Source: Telluria antibiotica
Lineage (GTDB): Bacteria > Pseudomonadota > Gammaproteobacteria > Burkholderiales > Burkholderiaceae_D
Length of the DNA: 64,000 bases
Reading direction: 5' to 3'
NCBI RefSeq assembly: GCF_011682055.1
Contig: NZ_JAAQOM010000005.1
Span: forward strand, 62,001 to 126,000
The notes beneath the pieces were generated by a model. The model ran no database searches and was not told the DNA's origin. It saw only the letters and a program-made list of their open reading frames with translations. The translations under genes and the position numbers were made by a program. Each line of letters starts with the position of its first letter. Within the stretch, counting starts at the first letter, position 1. This document shows positions 31,851 to 39,848 of this stretch, piece after piece.

Positions 31851-33761
31851 ATGACGATCCCGACCTTGATCCTCAACGTCGACGACAACGATGGCGCCCG
31901 CTACGCCAAGACCCGCATCCTGCAGGGCGCCGGCTTCGACGTCGTCGAGGCGAGCAACGGCACCGATGCGCTGGCCGTCGTCAAGCGCGGCGGCGTCGCG
32001 CTCGTGCTGCTCGACGTGAAGCTCCCCGACATCAACGGCATCGAGGTGTGCCGCCGCATCAAGGCCGACCCGGACAGCGCGCTGGTGCTCGTGCTGCAGA
32101 CGTCGGCCGCGCTGACGGGCCGCGCCGACAAGATCCGCGGCCTGGAAGGCGGCGCCGACAACTACCTCGCCGCGCCGATCGAGGCCGACGAGCTCGTCGC
32201 CAACGTCAACGCGCTGCTGCGCATGCGCCAGACGCAGAGCGCGCTGCGCGACAGCGAGGAACGCTTCCGCCAGCTCACCGACAACATCGAGGACGTGTTC
32301 TGGATGTTCTCCGTTCCCGCGCGCGCGCTCGAGTACGTGAGCCCCGCGTACGCGACGATCTGGGGCCGGCCGGTCGAGACGATCGAGCGCGAGCCGGGGA
32401 GCTGGATGGCGGCCGTGCATCCGGACGACCGCGCCTACGTGGCGTCGCTGTGGGATGCCTTGCCGTCGACGCCGCACTACGACGCGGAGTTCCGCGTGAC
32501 GATGCCGGACGGTACGCTGCGCTGGGTGCGCGACCGCATGTTCGCCGTGCGCGATGCCCGCGACGAGGTGTATCGCGTGGCGCGCGTGACGAGCGACGTC
32601 ACGCGCCGCAAGGAGATGGAAGCGCTGCTGCGCGCGGCCGACGCCAACAAGAACGAATTCCTCGCCACGCTCGCGCACGAACTGCGCAATCCGCTGTCGC
32701 CGATCCGCAATGCCGCCGCGCTGCTGGGTGCATCAAGCTTGGGCACGGACGCGGGCGCGGTCGAGCGCCAGGCGCGCGCGCGCGACGTGATCACGCGCCA
32801 GGTCGACCACCTCGCGCACCTCGTCGACGACCTGCTCGACGTGGCGCGCATCTCCGAAGGCAAGATCGTCCTGCGCCAGGAAGAGGTCGAGCTGCAGGGT
32901 GTGATCGCGCAGGCCGTGGAGACGGCCGGCCCGTTGATCGCGGCGCGCGGGCACAAGCTCGACGTCGTCCAGCCGGACTGCCAGATCTGGCTGAGGGGCG
33001 ACCCCGTGCGCCTGGCGCAGTCGATGGGCAACCTGCTGCACAACGCGGCCAAGTTCACGCCGAAGGGCGGCCGGATCAAGGTCGAGGTCACGCTCGACGG
33101 CGACGTCGTGCGCATCGCCGTCCAGGACAACGGCATCGGCATCGCGGAGGACAGCCTGTCGCGCATCTTCGGCATGTTCGCCCAGGCCGCCGTCCCGCCG
33201 GACCGCGCGCCGGAAGGCCTCGGCATCGGCCTGTCGCTGGTCTCGCGCCTGCTCGAGATGCACGGCGGCCGCCTGTCGGCCACGAGCCCCGGCATCGGCC
33301 TGGGCTCCACGTTCGTCGTCGAACTGCCCGTGCTGCGCACGGCGCAAGCGGCGCGGGACGCGGCTGAACCGGACGCCGCGCCCGGCCAGCCGGCGGCGGC
33401 GTCGGGTGGGCGCAAGGTGCTGCTCGTCGACGACAACGTGGATGCGATGGAGATGATGGCCTTCCTGCTGGCCGAGATGGGCTACGAGGCGCACACGACG
33501 GCCGACGCGGGCAACCTCGTGCAAATGGCGCTGGCGCTGCGGCCGGACGTGATCGTGCTCGACATCGGCCTGCCTGGCGTGGACGGGTACGAGCTCGCGC
33601 GCAGGCTCAAGGGGAATCCGCAACTGGCGTCCACGCGCCTCGTCGCGCACACGGGCTACGGCTCGCCGGAGGACCGGCGCAAGGCGCTGGCGGCGGGGTT
33701 CGATGCGCACCTCGTCAAGCCGGCGGAACTGAAAGACCTGGAAAAAGCCCTCCAAGGTTAA
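31851..33761 (+). CDS. REC-PAS-histidine kinase-REC hybrid protein
   Basis: 636 residues. N-terminal receiver with Asp55 (LVLLDVKLPD); its usual KP loop lysine is replaced by Ala (NYLAAPI). PAS with PAC at about 133-255 (WGRPVETIEREPGSWMAAVHPDD). HisKA with His276 (LAHELRNPLSPI), then the ATPase domain (NLLHNAAKFTPKGG, DNGIGI, GLGIGLSLVSR). C-terminal receiver with VLLVDDN and VIVLDIGLPG, lysine in LVKPAE. ATG 31851 has a TGAGGA site at 31838-31843; the ATG at 31830 overlaps the previous gene and has none. It probably receives phosphate from the preceding kinase. Last gene of the rsb operon. Confidence 0.92.
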   Translation: MTIPTLILNVDDNDGARYAKTRILQGAGFDVVEASNGTDALAVVKRGGVALVLLDVKLPDINGIEVCRRIKADPDSALVLVLQTSAALTGRADKIRGLEGGADNYLAAPIEADELVANVNALLRMRQTQSALRDSEERFRQLTDNIEDVFWMFSVPARALEYVSPAYATIWGRPVETIEREPGSWMAAVHPDDRAYVASLWDALPSTPHYDAEFRVTMPDGTLRWVRDRMFAVRDARDEVYRVARVTSDVTRRKEMEALLRAADANKNEFLATLAHELRNPLSPIRNAAALLGASSLGTDAGAVERQARARDVITRQVDHLAHLVDDLLDVARISEGKIVLRQEEVELQGVIAQAVETAGPLIAARGHKLDVVQPDCQIWLRGDPVRLAQSMGNLLHNAAKFTPKGGRIKVEVTLDGDVVRIAVQDNGIGIAEDSLSRIFGMFAQAAVPPDRAPEGLGIGLSLVSRLLEMHGGRLSATSPGIGLGSTFVVELPVLRTAQAARDAAEPDAAPGQPAAASGGRKVLLVDDNVDAMEMMAFLLAEMGYEAHTTADAGNLVQMALALRPDVIVLDIGLPGVDGYELARRLKGNPQLASTRLVAHTGYGSPEDRRKALAAGFDAHLVKPAELKDLEKALQG

Positions 33762-33763
33762 CG

Positions 33764-34299
33764 TTGCCGAATGGTGGGCACGGGGTGCCCACCCTACGAT
33801 GTCGATCTTGCCGAACGCGCGGGCATGGGGTTTCGCCACCGTACGTTGTCGATGTTGCCGAGCGGTGGGCACGGGGTGCCCACCCTACGATGTCGATCTT
33901 GCCGAACGCGCGGGCATGGGGTTTCGCCACCGTACGTTGTCGATGTTGCCGAACGGTGGGCACGGGGTGCCCACCCTACGATGTCGATCTTGCCGAACGC
34001 GCGGGCATGGGGTTTCGCCACCCTACGATGTCGATCTTGCCGAACGCGCGGGCATGGGGTTTCGCCACCGTACGTTGCCGATGTTGCCGAACGGTGGGCA
34101 CGGGGTGCCCACCCCTACGATGTCGATCTTGCCGAACGCGTGGGCATGGGGTTTCGCCACCGTACGTTGTCGATGTTGCCGAACGGTGGGCACGGGGTGC
34201 CCACCCTACGATGTCGATCTTGCCGAACGCGCGGGCATGGGGTTTCGCCACCGTACGTTGCCGATGTTGCCGTAGGGTGGGCACCCTGTGCCCACCTTG
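33764..34299. repeat. 91-bp tandem repeat array built from the palindromic element
   Basis: The palindrome GGTGGGCACGGGGTGCCCACC recurs at 33773, 33864, 33955, 34093 and 34185, and a variant at 34276. Successive distances are 91, 91, 138, 92 and 91 bases; the 138 is 91 plus an extra 47-base half unit. Each 91-base unit consists of two related halves of about 45 bases, one with the palindrome and one with GCGGGCATGGGGTTTCGCCAC in its place. Both halves end in a TCGAT-TTGCCGAAC-like stretch. The array ends with GTAGGGTGGGCACCC at 34272. It lies directly after the rsb operon. Because the unit has no stop codon in any plus-strand frame, all three frames are open; I do not call these genes. Confidence 0.92.
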
Positions 34300-34388
34300 C
34301 ACTTTGCGGTGAAGCGTGCGTCATCGCACGAACATCGCCTCGGCATAGGCCTAATCTGGCGGCATCATTGCCACCAACGGAGGCCATC

Positions 34389-34577
34389 ATGCCCAAGGGA
34401 GCCAGCCCGAAACGCGAGCGCGAGTACAAGAAGCTCGAGACGGAATTCAAGAAGGAGCACCGCTATCCGGGCCGCGAGGAAGAGGTCGCGTCGCGCATCG
34501 TGAACAAGCAGCGCGCCGAGCACGGCGAGGCGAAGCAGTCGTCGAGCGGCGGCTCGAAGCAGTCCGCCAAGAAGTAA
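34389..34577 (+). CDS. Small basic protein, 'plasmid stabilization protein'-like family
   Basis: 62 residues, highly charged and lacking hydrophobic core segments. REREYKKLETEFKKEHRYPG (9-28) and the EEVASRIVNKQRAEHGEAK block match small proteins often labelled 'plasmid stabilization protein' in Proteobacteria, a label without solid functional support. The C-terminus is Ser/Lys-rich (SGGSKQSAKK). An AACGGAGG site (34377-34384) precedes the ATG. The in-frame extension upstream belongs to the repeat array and is not coding. Possibly a general stress or DNA-associated protein. Confidence 0.75.
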   Translation: MPKGASPKREREYKKLETEFKKEHRYPGREEEVASRIVNKQRAEHGEAKQSSSGGSKQSAKK

Positions 34578-34653
34578 CCCCGCACCGCCATCTGCAGAGT
34601 ACAGCCTCCCGCGCCAGCGCCCGGGGGGCTTGCGCACGTCCGTGCATACATCG

Positions 34654-34706
34654 ATGACAAACGGTGACAAACCGTGACATTTTGAACGGGTCCGGCGCGC
34701 GATAAT
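34654..34706 (+). promoter_or_regulatory. Three helically phased TGACA repeats upstream of a possible -10
   Basis: TGACA occurs at 34655, 34665 and 34675, exactly 10 bp apart, within the pattern (a/g)TGACAaac. GATAAT (34701-34706) lies about 21 bp further and could be a -10 element. Evenly phased direct repeats are typical of multimeric activator binding on one face of the DNA. The likely target is the gene at 34865. Confidence 0.45.
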
Positions 34707-34864
34707 GACCGGCTCGCCTATGCATGCCAGCCCCGTCCCCATGTCGCTCAGGTGGCCTTTTTTGCAGTTCGTCGCAATCCGCTGGGAGGCGCGGCCGGAT
34801 CCGTCTATCCTGTCATCAATACATTGTGGTTTCTACAAAAAAGAACAGGAATTCGGAGAATCGG

Positions 34865-35626
34865 ATGAACAAGATTTTCGCGCTCGCTCCGGTGGGCGTT
34901 GCCCTGTGTACCATCCTCGGGTTCGCGCACGCCGCGCCCGACCTCGCGACCGAGACGCGTCCCGTCGATGCCCGTGTCGTGCGGGTCAAGGTGGACGGTG
35001 CCGTCGACCTGAAGATCCGCCAGGGCGGCACTGCCGCGCTGACCTTGACCGGGGAACCGCGCTACCTGACGCGCACGACGACCGCGCAGAACGGCGACAC
35101 GCTGACCATCGACACGGACATCCGCGGTCACGTGCACGGCGGGTCGCTGCATGCGGAGCTCGTGCTGCCGGCGCTGCGCTCGGTGACGTCCGAGAGCCTG
35201 GGCACGACGGACATCTCGGGCTTTTCCGGCGACGAACTGGAACTGACCCTGGACGGCGCGGGTTCGATGAAGATCGCCTGCAACTACCGCATCGTGAAGG
35301 CGAGCCTGGGCGGCATCGGCAGCATGCAGATGCAGGGGCTGAACGGGGAGGGCGTGGAGCTGAACCTGCAGGGGGCCGGGTATATCTCGCTCAGCGGGCG
35401 CGCCAAGTGGCTGAAGGCCGACCTGGGCGGCCTGGGCAACCTGGATGCGCAGCAGTGCAACGTGGACTCCGTCGACATCGACCTGTCGGGCCTGGGCAAT
35501 GCGCGCGTGACGGCGCGCCAGAACGCGAACCTGAACCTGTCCGGCATGGGCTCGGTGACGGTGTACGGCAAGCCGCAGAACCGCACGGTGGCCGTCGATG
35601 GACTGGGCAAGGTGAGCTGGAAGTAA
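34865..35626 (+). CDS. Head GIN (DUF2807-like) domain secreted protein
   Basis: 253 residues with a signal peptide (1-23, ending AHA). The rest is a beta-helix made of short repeats, as in DUF2807 'putative auto-transporter adhesin, head GIN' proteins: LDGAGSMKIAC, LGGIGSMQMQG, LQGAGYISLSG, LGGLGNLDAQQ, LSGLGNARVTA and LSGMGSVTVYG, one about every 20 residues. Sequence before this (YRVKVDGAVDLKIRQGG-like) is the N-terminal cap. Function of the family is unclear; surface or periplasmic location is likely. Starts behind CGGAGAATCGG (34855-34864). Confidence 0.85.
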   Translation: MNKIFALAPVGVALCTILGFAHAAPDLATETRPVDARVVRVKVDGAVDLKIRQGGTAALTLTGEPRYLTRTTTAQNGDTLTIDTDIRGHVHGGSLHAELVLPALRSVTSESLGTTDISGFSGDELELTLDGAGSMKIACNYRIVKASLGGIGSMQMQGLNGEGVELNLQGAGYISLSGRAKWLKADLGGLGNLDAQQCNVDSVDIDLSGLGNARVTARQNANLNLSGMGSVTVYGKPQNRTVAVDGLGKVSWK

Positions 35627-35702
35627 GTGCGCTGGACGTAGCCGTATCTCGACAAGAAGTAGAAAAACGAAGAGGCGCAAGCCTCAAGATCCGAACGAGA
35701 CA

Positions 35703-36317
35703 ATGAGAAAACTGACCGTTGCGATCCTGCTCGCACTGGGCCTGAACGGTAGTGCGATGGCGGGCCTCACGGAGGGCGCCAATGCCTACAATGCCCGCAA
35801 CTACGCGCTGGCGCTGAAGGAGATCACTCCGCTTGCCAAGGCCGGCAACGCGGACGCGGAGCATTTGCTGGGCCTGATGTACTACATGGGGCGCGGCGTG
35901 CCGCGCGACTACAAGCAGGCATTCGCCTGGCACTACAAGGCCGCCGTGCAGGGCAAGGCCGACGCCGAGTACGTGATCGGCGCCATGTACTACACGGGCA
36001 ATGCCGTACCCCAGGACCAGAAGCTGGCCGTGCAATGGTTCCGCAAGGCCGCGGAGCAGGGCCATCCGGACGCGCAGCACGCACTCGCCCTCATGTACCG
36101 CTACCACGTGGCGGGGATGCCGCAGGACGTCGTCATCGCGTACATGCTGTGCAACCTGGCCGCCGCCAACGGTCACCGCAACGCCATCGAACAGCGCGCG
36201 TCGCTCGCCAAACAGATGAGCCAGGAACAGATCGACGAGGCCCAGGCGCTGTCACGCAACTGGAAGCCGGGCACGCCATTGCCGGCGTCGTCGCACACGG
36301 GCGGCGGCGGTTCCTGA
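35703..36317 (+). CDS. Sel1-repeat (TPR-like) secreted protein
   Basis: 204 residues with a signal peptide (1-19, ending GSAMA). Three to four Sel1-like repeats of 36 residues follow: AEHLLGLMYYMGRGVPRDYKQA, AEYVIGAMYYTGNAVPQDQKLA and AQHALALMYRYHVAGMPQD. The C-terminal 40 residues hold the SLAKQMSQEQIDEAQALSR segment that commonly ends this family. Sel1 repeats mediate protein-protein contacts, in bacteria often in the periplasm. It follows the Head-GIN gene by 76 bases. Partner unknown. Confidence 0.85.
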   Translation: MRKLTVAILLALGLNGSAMAGLTEGANAYNARNYALALKEITPLAKAGNADAEHLLGLMYYMGRGVPRDYKQAFAWHYKAAVQGKADAEYVIGAMYYTGNAVPQDQKLAVQWFRKAAEQGHPDAQHALALMYRYHVAGMPQDVVIAYMLCNLAAANGHRNAIEQRASLAKQMSQEQIDEAQALSRNWKPGTPLPASSHTGGGGS

Positions 36318-36485
36318 ACAGTTAAGTTGCTCCAAGATGTAAGGACCAAGCCCACAGTGGTATGGGGTGTAGTCCTACGCGCGCATGGCGAATCCTTGGT
36401 GTTCCGGTCGTCTCGGCCGGACTACGATGGGGACCCTCAAGCAGTTTTCATGAGCCGTACGACAACTCAACCATTGGAGGCAATC

Positions 36486-36812
36486 ATGGCAAACCAAGGC
36501 AATCAGGGCGGCAACAAGGGCGGCAACAACCAGAGCGGCGACACGAGCAATCGCGGTTTCGCATCGATGGACCCGCAGAAGCAGCGTGAAATCGCTTCGG
36601 AAGGCGGCAAGGCCGCACACGCTTCCGGCAATGCCCACGAGTTCACTTCGGAAGAAGCACGCCGCGCAGGCTCGATGAGCCACAAGAACGACGGCAGCCA
36701 GCAAAGCCAGGGTGGCGGCAGCCAGCAAAGCGGCGGCGGCACCCGCGGCGGTACGCCGGAACAGCACGCCAAGGCAGGCTCGCAGAGCCACAAGAACGAC
36801 AACAAGAAGTGA
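36486..36812 (+). CDS. KGG-repeat stress-induced protein
   Basis: 108 residues, hydrophilic, Gly/Gln/Ser/Lys-rich, without membrane segments. Contains the stress_induced_KGG type motif: GFASMDPQKQREIASEGGKA (24-43) followed by EEARRAGSMSHKN and GGTPEQHAKAGSQSHKN. Related to E. coli YciG/GsiB-like proteins, which are induced by starvation or osmotic stress. The ATG is preceded by TTGGAGGCAATC (36474-36485), a strong ribosome site. An upstream frame extension is rejected. A terminator follows at 36914. Confidence 0.88.
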   Translation: MANQGNQGGNKGGNNQSGDTSNRGFASMDPQKQREIASEGGKAAHASGNAHEFTSEEARRAGSMSHKNDGSQQSQGGGSQQSGGGTRGGTPEQHAKAGSQSHKNDNKK

Positions 36813-36913
36813 TGATGCGCCGATCGTGAACGCCGCGGCGGATCGCGTGCACCGGCAGTGCTGGTGAGATCGCATCCCGTCCCGTAGTTCCGTATCGCAC
36901 ACACGACGTGACC

Positions 36914-36947
36914 GACACCGCCAGCCTCCGGGCTGGCGGTGTTTTTT
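36914..36947 (+). terminator. Rho-independent terminator downstream of the KGG gene
   Basis: GACACCGCCAGCC and GGCTGGCGGTGTT form a 12-bp stem around TCCG, followed by a run of Ts (36942-36947). It lies within a 314-base gap (36813-37126) that otherwise holds only the promoter of the next gene. Confidence 0.92.
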
Positions 36948-37071
36948 CATCCGCCACCACCACGGTTCTTACAAATCGCGCCCTGAGCCGTAAATTTACT
37001 ACATTTGTTATATAAGCGAGCATTTTCTTGCTCATTGTTAGCGTTACCCGCCATTTTCTGCTTGCTCATGC

Positions 37072-37100
37072 TTGGGTGATCCCGGCCGCTCGCGTACAAT
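37072..37100 (+). promoter_or_regulatory. Sigma-70 promoter of the quinone oxidoreductase gene
   Basis: TTGGGT (37072-37077) and TACAAT (37095-37100) with the ideal 17-bp spacing, 26 bases before the ATG at 37127. Confidence 0.7.
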
Positions 37101-37126
37101 TGCTCTTTATTTAACTAGGGTATGCC

Positions 37127-38113
37127 ATGCGTGCAATCGAAATCACCCAGCCCGGCGGGCCGGGAGTGCTCACGCCCTGCGAGCGCCCCGTACCGCTGCT
37201 GAAGCCGGGCGAAGTCCTCATCCGCGTGCTCGCGGCCGGCGTCAACCGGCCCGACGTGTTCCAGCGTCTCGGCCAGTATCCCGTGCCGCCCGGCGCGTCC
37301 GACCTGCCGGGCCTGGAAGTGGCCGGCGAGATCGTCGACGGCGACCTGGGCGCCAGCGGCTTTGAAAAGGGCGACCTCGTCTGCGCGCTCGTGCAGGGCG
37401 GCGGCTACGCGGAATACTGCGCGGCCCCGCTGGACCAATGCCTGCCCGTGCCGAAGGGCCTGACGCCCCTCGAAGCGGCCGCGCTGCCCGAAACCTTTTT
37501 CACCGTGTGGAGCAATGTGTTCCAGCGCGCCGCGCTGGCGGAAGGCGAGAGCCTGCTCGTGCAGGGTGGCAGCTCCGGCATCGGCACGACGGCGATCCAG
37601 CTGGCCACGGCGCTGGGCCACCGCGTGTTCGCCACGGCCGGCAGCCGGGACAAATGCCGCGCGTGCGAAGACCTGGGCGCCGAGCGCGCGATCGATTACA
37701 AGACGGAAGACTTCGCCGCCGTCGTCAAGGAACTGACGAACGGGAAGGGCGTCGACGTCGTACTCGACATGGTCGGCGGCGACTACGTGGCGCGCGAAAT
37801 CTCGTGCCTCGCCGACGACGGCCGCATCGTCGTCATCGCGCTGCTGGGCGGCGCGAAGGCCAACGTCGACCTGGGCCAGGTGCTGCGCCGCCGGCTCACC
37901 ATCACGGGCTCCACGTTGCGTCCGCGTCCCGTCGCGTTCAAAGCTGGAATCGCGCGCGAGTTGCGCGAGCGCGTGTGGCCGCTGCTGGACGCCGGCCGCA
38001 TCAAGCCCGTCATCTACCAGACTTTCCCACTCGAGGCGGCCGCCGATGCGCACACGCTGATGGAAAGCAGTGCGCACGTCGGCAAGATCATGCTGAATGT
38101 CGCCGCGAACTGA
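37127..38113 (+). CDS. NAD(P)H quinone oxidoreductase, zinc-independent MDR family (PIG3-like)
   Basis: 328 residues. Medium-chain dehydrogenase/reductase fold: catalytic domain with VLAAGVNRPDVFQRLGQYPVPPG (35-57) and PGLEVAGEIVDGD, then a Rossmann domain with VQGGSSGIGTTAIQLATALG (144-163). The zinc-ligand pattern of alcohol dehydrogenases is absent, as in QOR/PIG3 enzymes, which reduce quinones with NADPH. Its own promoter lies just upstream. The tpiA gene follows after 102 bases with a separate promoter. Confidence 0.9.
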   Translation: MRAIEITQPGGPGVLTPCERPVPLLKPGEVLIRVLAAGVNRPDVFQRLGQYPVPPGASDLPGLEVAGEIVDGDLGASGFEKGDLVCALVQGGGYAEYCAAPLDQCLPVPKGLTPLEAAALPETFFTVWSNVFQRAALAEGESLLVQGGSSGIGTTAIQLATALGHRVFATAGSRDKCRACEDLGAERAIDYKTEDFAAVVKELTNGKGVDVVLDMVGGDYVAREISCLADDGRIVVIALLGGAKANVDLGQVLRRRLTITGSTLRPRPVAFKAGIARELRERVWPLLDAGRIKPVIYQTFPLEAAADAHTLMESSAHVGKIMLNVAAN

Positions 38114-38159
38114 GACAACAAGAATGAACAATCCATTGAACAGCCATGCCAGGCCCGGT

Positions 38160-38188
38160 TTGACCGGTTTTTCAACGCCCGTTACAAT
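38160..38188 (+). promoter_or_regulatory. Sigma-70 promoter of tpiA
   Basis: TTGACC (38160-38165) and TACAAT (38183-38188), 17 bp apart, 28 bases before the tpiA start. Confidence 0.72.
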
Positions 38189-38215
38189 AGCGGGTTATTT
38201 GACCGTGAGGTTGTA

Positions 38216-38962
38216 ATGCGTGCCAAACTCATCGTAGGCAACTGGAAGATGAATGGCAGCCGCGCGGTCAATGCAAAGCTGCTGGAAGGTATCGTCGCAG
38301 GACTCGGCAAGGCGAAGGCGCAGTGCGCCGTCTGCGTGCCGGCCCCGTATCTGCAGCAATGCGAGGACGTGTTGACGGGGACGCGGGTCGCGTGGGGCGC
38401 GCAGGACGTGTCGATTCACGCATGCGGCGCCTACACGGGCGAAGTGTGCGCGACGATGCTGTCGGAGTTCGGCTGCCGCTACGTGATCGTCGGCCATTCC
38501 GAGCGCCGCGCCTACCATCGCGAAGACAGCGCGCTGGTGGCGAAGAAGGCGGTGGCGGTGCTGGCCGAGGGCATGACCCCGATCGTGTGCGTCGGCGAAA
38601 CGCTGGAACAGCGCGAGGCGGGCGAGACGGCGCAAGTGGTCGGCGCCCAGCTCGACGCCGTGCTGGAAGCGCTCGACGCGGCATCGGTGCATCGAATCGT
38701 CGTGGCCTATGAACCCGTGTGGGCCATCGGCACCGGCAGGAACGCGACACCGGCGATGGCGCAGGACGTGCACGCGCAATTGCGCGCGCAACTGAAGGCG
38801 CGCAACGCGGAGGCGGCGGCCGTCGTACCGATCCTGTACGGTGGCAGCATGAAGCCGGAGAACGCGAAGGATTTGCTGGCCCAGCCGGATATCGACGGCG
38901 GGCTGATCGGGGGCGCGGCCTTGAAGGCGGAAGATTTTCTTGCCATCATTCACGCGGCCTGA
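38216..38962 (+). CDS. tpiA: Triose-phosphate isomerase
   Basis: 248 residues, standard length for this glycolytic TIM barrel. Substrate-binding GNWKMNG (9-15), electrophilic His in [12 protein letters not shown] and catalytic Glu in [13 protein letters not shown] (about 160-172). The phosphate-binding loop YGGSMKPEN and the final [18 protein letters not shown] are all in place. In Burkholderiales tpiA is commonly followed by secG, a leucine tRNA and the nuo operon, as here. Confidence 0.97.
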   Translation: MRAKLIVGNWKMNGSRAVNAKLLEGIVAGLGKAKAQCAVCVPAPYLQQCEDVLTGTRVAWGAQDVSIHACGAYTGEVCATMLSEFGCRYVIVGHSERRAYHREDSALVAKKAVAVLAEGMTPIVCVGETLEQREAGETAQVVGAQLDAVLEALDAASVHRIVVAYEPVWAIGTGRNATPAMAQDVHAQLRAQLKARNAEAAAVVPILYGGSMKPENAKDLLAQPDIDGGLIGGAALKAEDFLAIIHAA

Positions 38963-39002
38963 ACAACGCCGGGTTGGTCATCCAGTCCAGGCGAGGAATA
39001 TC

Positions 39003-39027
39003 TCCCGGTGTGCCGGGATTCGTTTTT
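39003..39027 (+). terminator. Possible weak terminator between tpiA and secG
   Basis: TCCCGG and CCGGGA form a 6-bp stem around TGTG, followed by TTCGTTTTT. It lies 40 bases after tpiA. The short stem may allow read-through into secG. Confidence 0.5.
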
Positions 39028-39062
39028 AGTAACGTAGTTTCAACCTTGGAATGGAATAAACA

Positions 39063-39494
39063 ATGAACGTGTTGTTCAATCTGATCGTCGTCGTGCAGGT
39101 CGTTTCCGCGCTGGCCATCATCGGTCTCGTGCTCGTCCAGCACGGCAAGGGCGCCGATATGGGCGCGGCCTTCGGTTCCGGCGCGTCCGGCAGCCTGTTC
39201 GGTGCCAGCGGCTCGTCGAACTTCCTGTCGAAATCGACGGCTGTCGCCGCCGCGATCTTCTTCGCGTCCACATTGGGCCTCGCGTACTTCGGCAGCAACC
39301 GTCCGCATGCGAGCGTCGGTGGCGGTGTGATGGAACACGTGACCGTGCCCGTGAAGAAAGCGCCGACCGCCGGTGATGCGATCCCGACGACCGTGCCGGC
39401 GCCTGCCGCCCCGGCCGCGTCGGTGCCGGCAGCGCCGCAGGACGTGCCGGCGCCTGCGCCGGCAGCAGCACCGGCACCCGCGCCCGCCAAGTAA
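39063..39494 (+). CDS. secG: Preprotein translocase subunit SecG
   Basis: 143 residues. Two membrane helices (about 3-23 and 56-76) joined by the conserved cytoplasmic loop LVQHGKGADMGAAFGSGAS (24-42) and LFGASGSSNFLS. SecG assists SecYE during SecA-driven export. The C-terminal 60 residues are Ala/Pro-rich (PAPAAPAASVPAAP), longer than in E. coli SecG but usual in Betaproteobacteria. Located between tpiA and tRNA-Leu, the common arrangement. Confidence 0.95.
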   Translation: MNVLFNLIVVVQVVSALAIIGLVLVQHGKGADMGAAFGSGASGSLFGASGSSNFLSKSTAVAAAIFFASTLGLAYFGSNRPHASVGGGVMEHVTVPVKKAPTAGDAIPTTVPAPAAPAASVPAAPQDVPAPAPAAAPAPAPAK

Positions 39495-39661
39495 TTTTGC
39501 GGTGCGACCACTTCCTGCACGCGCGAGCAGGGTGGTGTAACATGCGCGGGCTTCGGTCCGCCAGCGCCGGCGACCGGACTCTCAACCCGGCCCGCCGTAA
39601 ACACAAGTTTTATAAAGTTGAGAAAAAGAGTATTTTTTCTTGGTTTAGCGCAATTTGAGCA

Positions 39662-39691
39662 TTGAAAAATGCTGCTAAGTCAGAGTAGAAT
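39662..39691 (+). promoter_or_regulatory. Promoter of tRNA-Leu
   Basis: TTGAAA (39662-39667) and TAGAAT (39686-39691), 18 bp apart. Transcription would begin about 5 bases before the mature tRNA. The preceding 60 bases are AT-rich, consistent with an UP element. Confidence 0.65.
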
Positions 39692-39702
39692 ACTGGTCTC
39701 CA

Positions 39703-39787
39703 GCCGACGTGGTGAAATTGGTAGACACGCTATCTTGAGGGGGTAGTGGCGCAAGCTGTGCGAGTTCGAGTCTCGCCGTCGGCACCA
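39703..39787 (+). tRNA. tRNA-Leu (anticodon GAG)
   Basis: 85 bases with encoded CCA. The acceptor stem GCCGACG pairs with CGTCGGC, followed by discriminator A and CCA (39785-39787). The D loop has TGGTAGAC, the anticodon loop is TTGAGGG with anticodon GAG, and there is a long variable arm (TGGCGCAAGCTGTG region), as expected for a class II tRNA. The T arm has GTTCGAGTC. It closely resembles E. coli leuU. Confidence 0.96.
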
Positions 39788-39796
39788 AGATACAAG

Positions 39797-39848
39797 AAGC
39801 CAGCTAGGGCGCATGAGCTTCCGCTCGCAAGCACTAGCTGGCTTTTTT
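39797..39848 (+). terminator. Rho-independent terminator after tRNA-Leu
   Basis: AAGCCAGCTAG (39797-39807) and CTAGCTGGCTT (39834-39844) form a perfect 11-bp stem with a 26-base loop, followed by Ts. It begins 10 bases after the tRNA CCA. Confidence 0.92.

Noticed and set aside
33764..34299. CRISPR array
   Set aside because: Units are adjacent with no unique spacers, the repeat is 91 bases and no cas genes are nearby.
33764..34312. Repetitive 182-codon frame within the tandem array
   Set aside because: It exists only because the 91-base unit has no stop codon in any plus frame; there is no family similarity, and sibling frames in other phases look the same.
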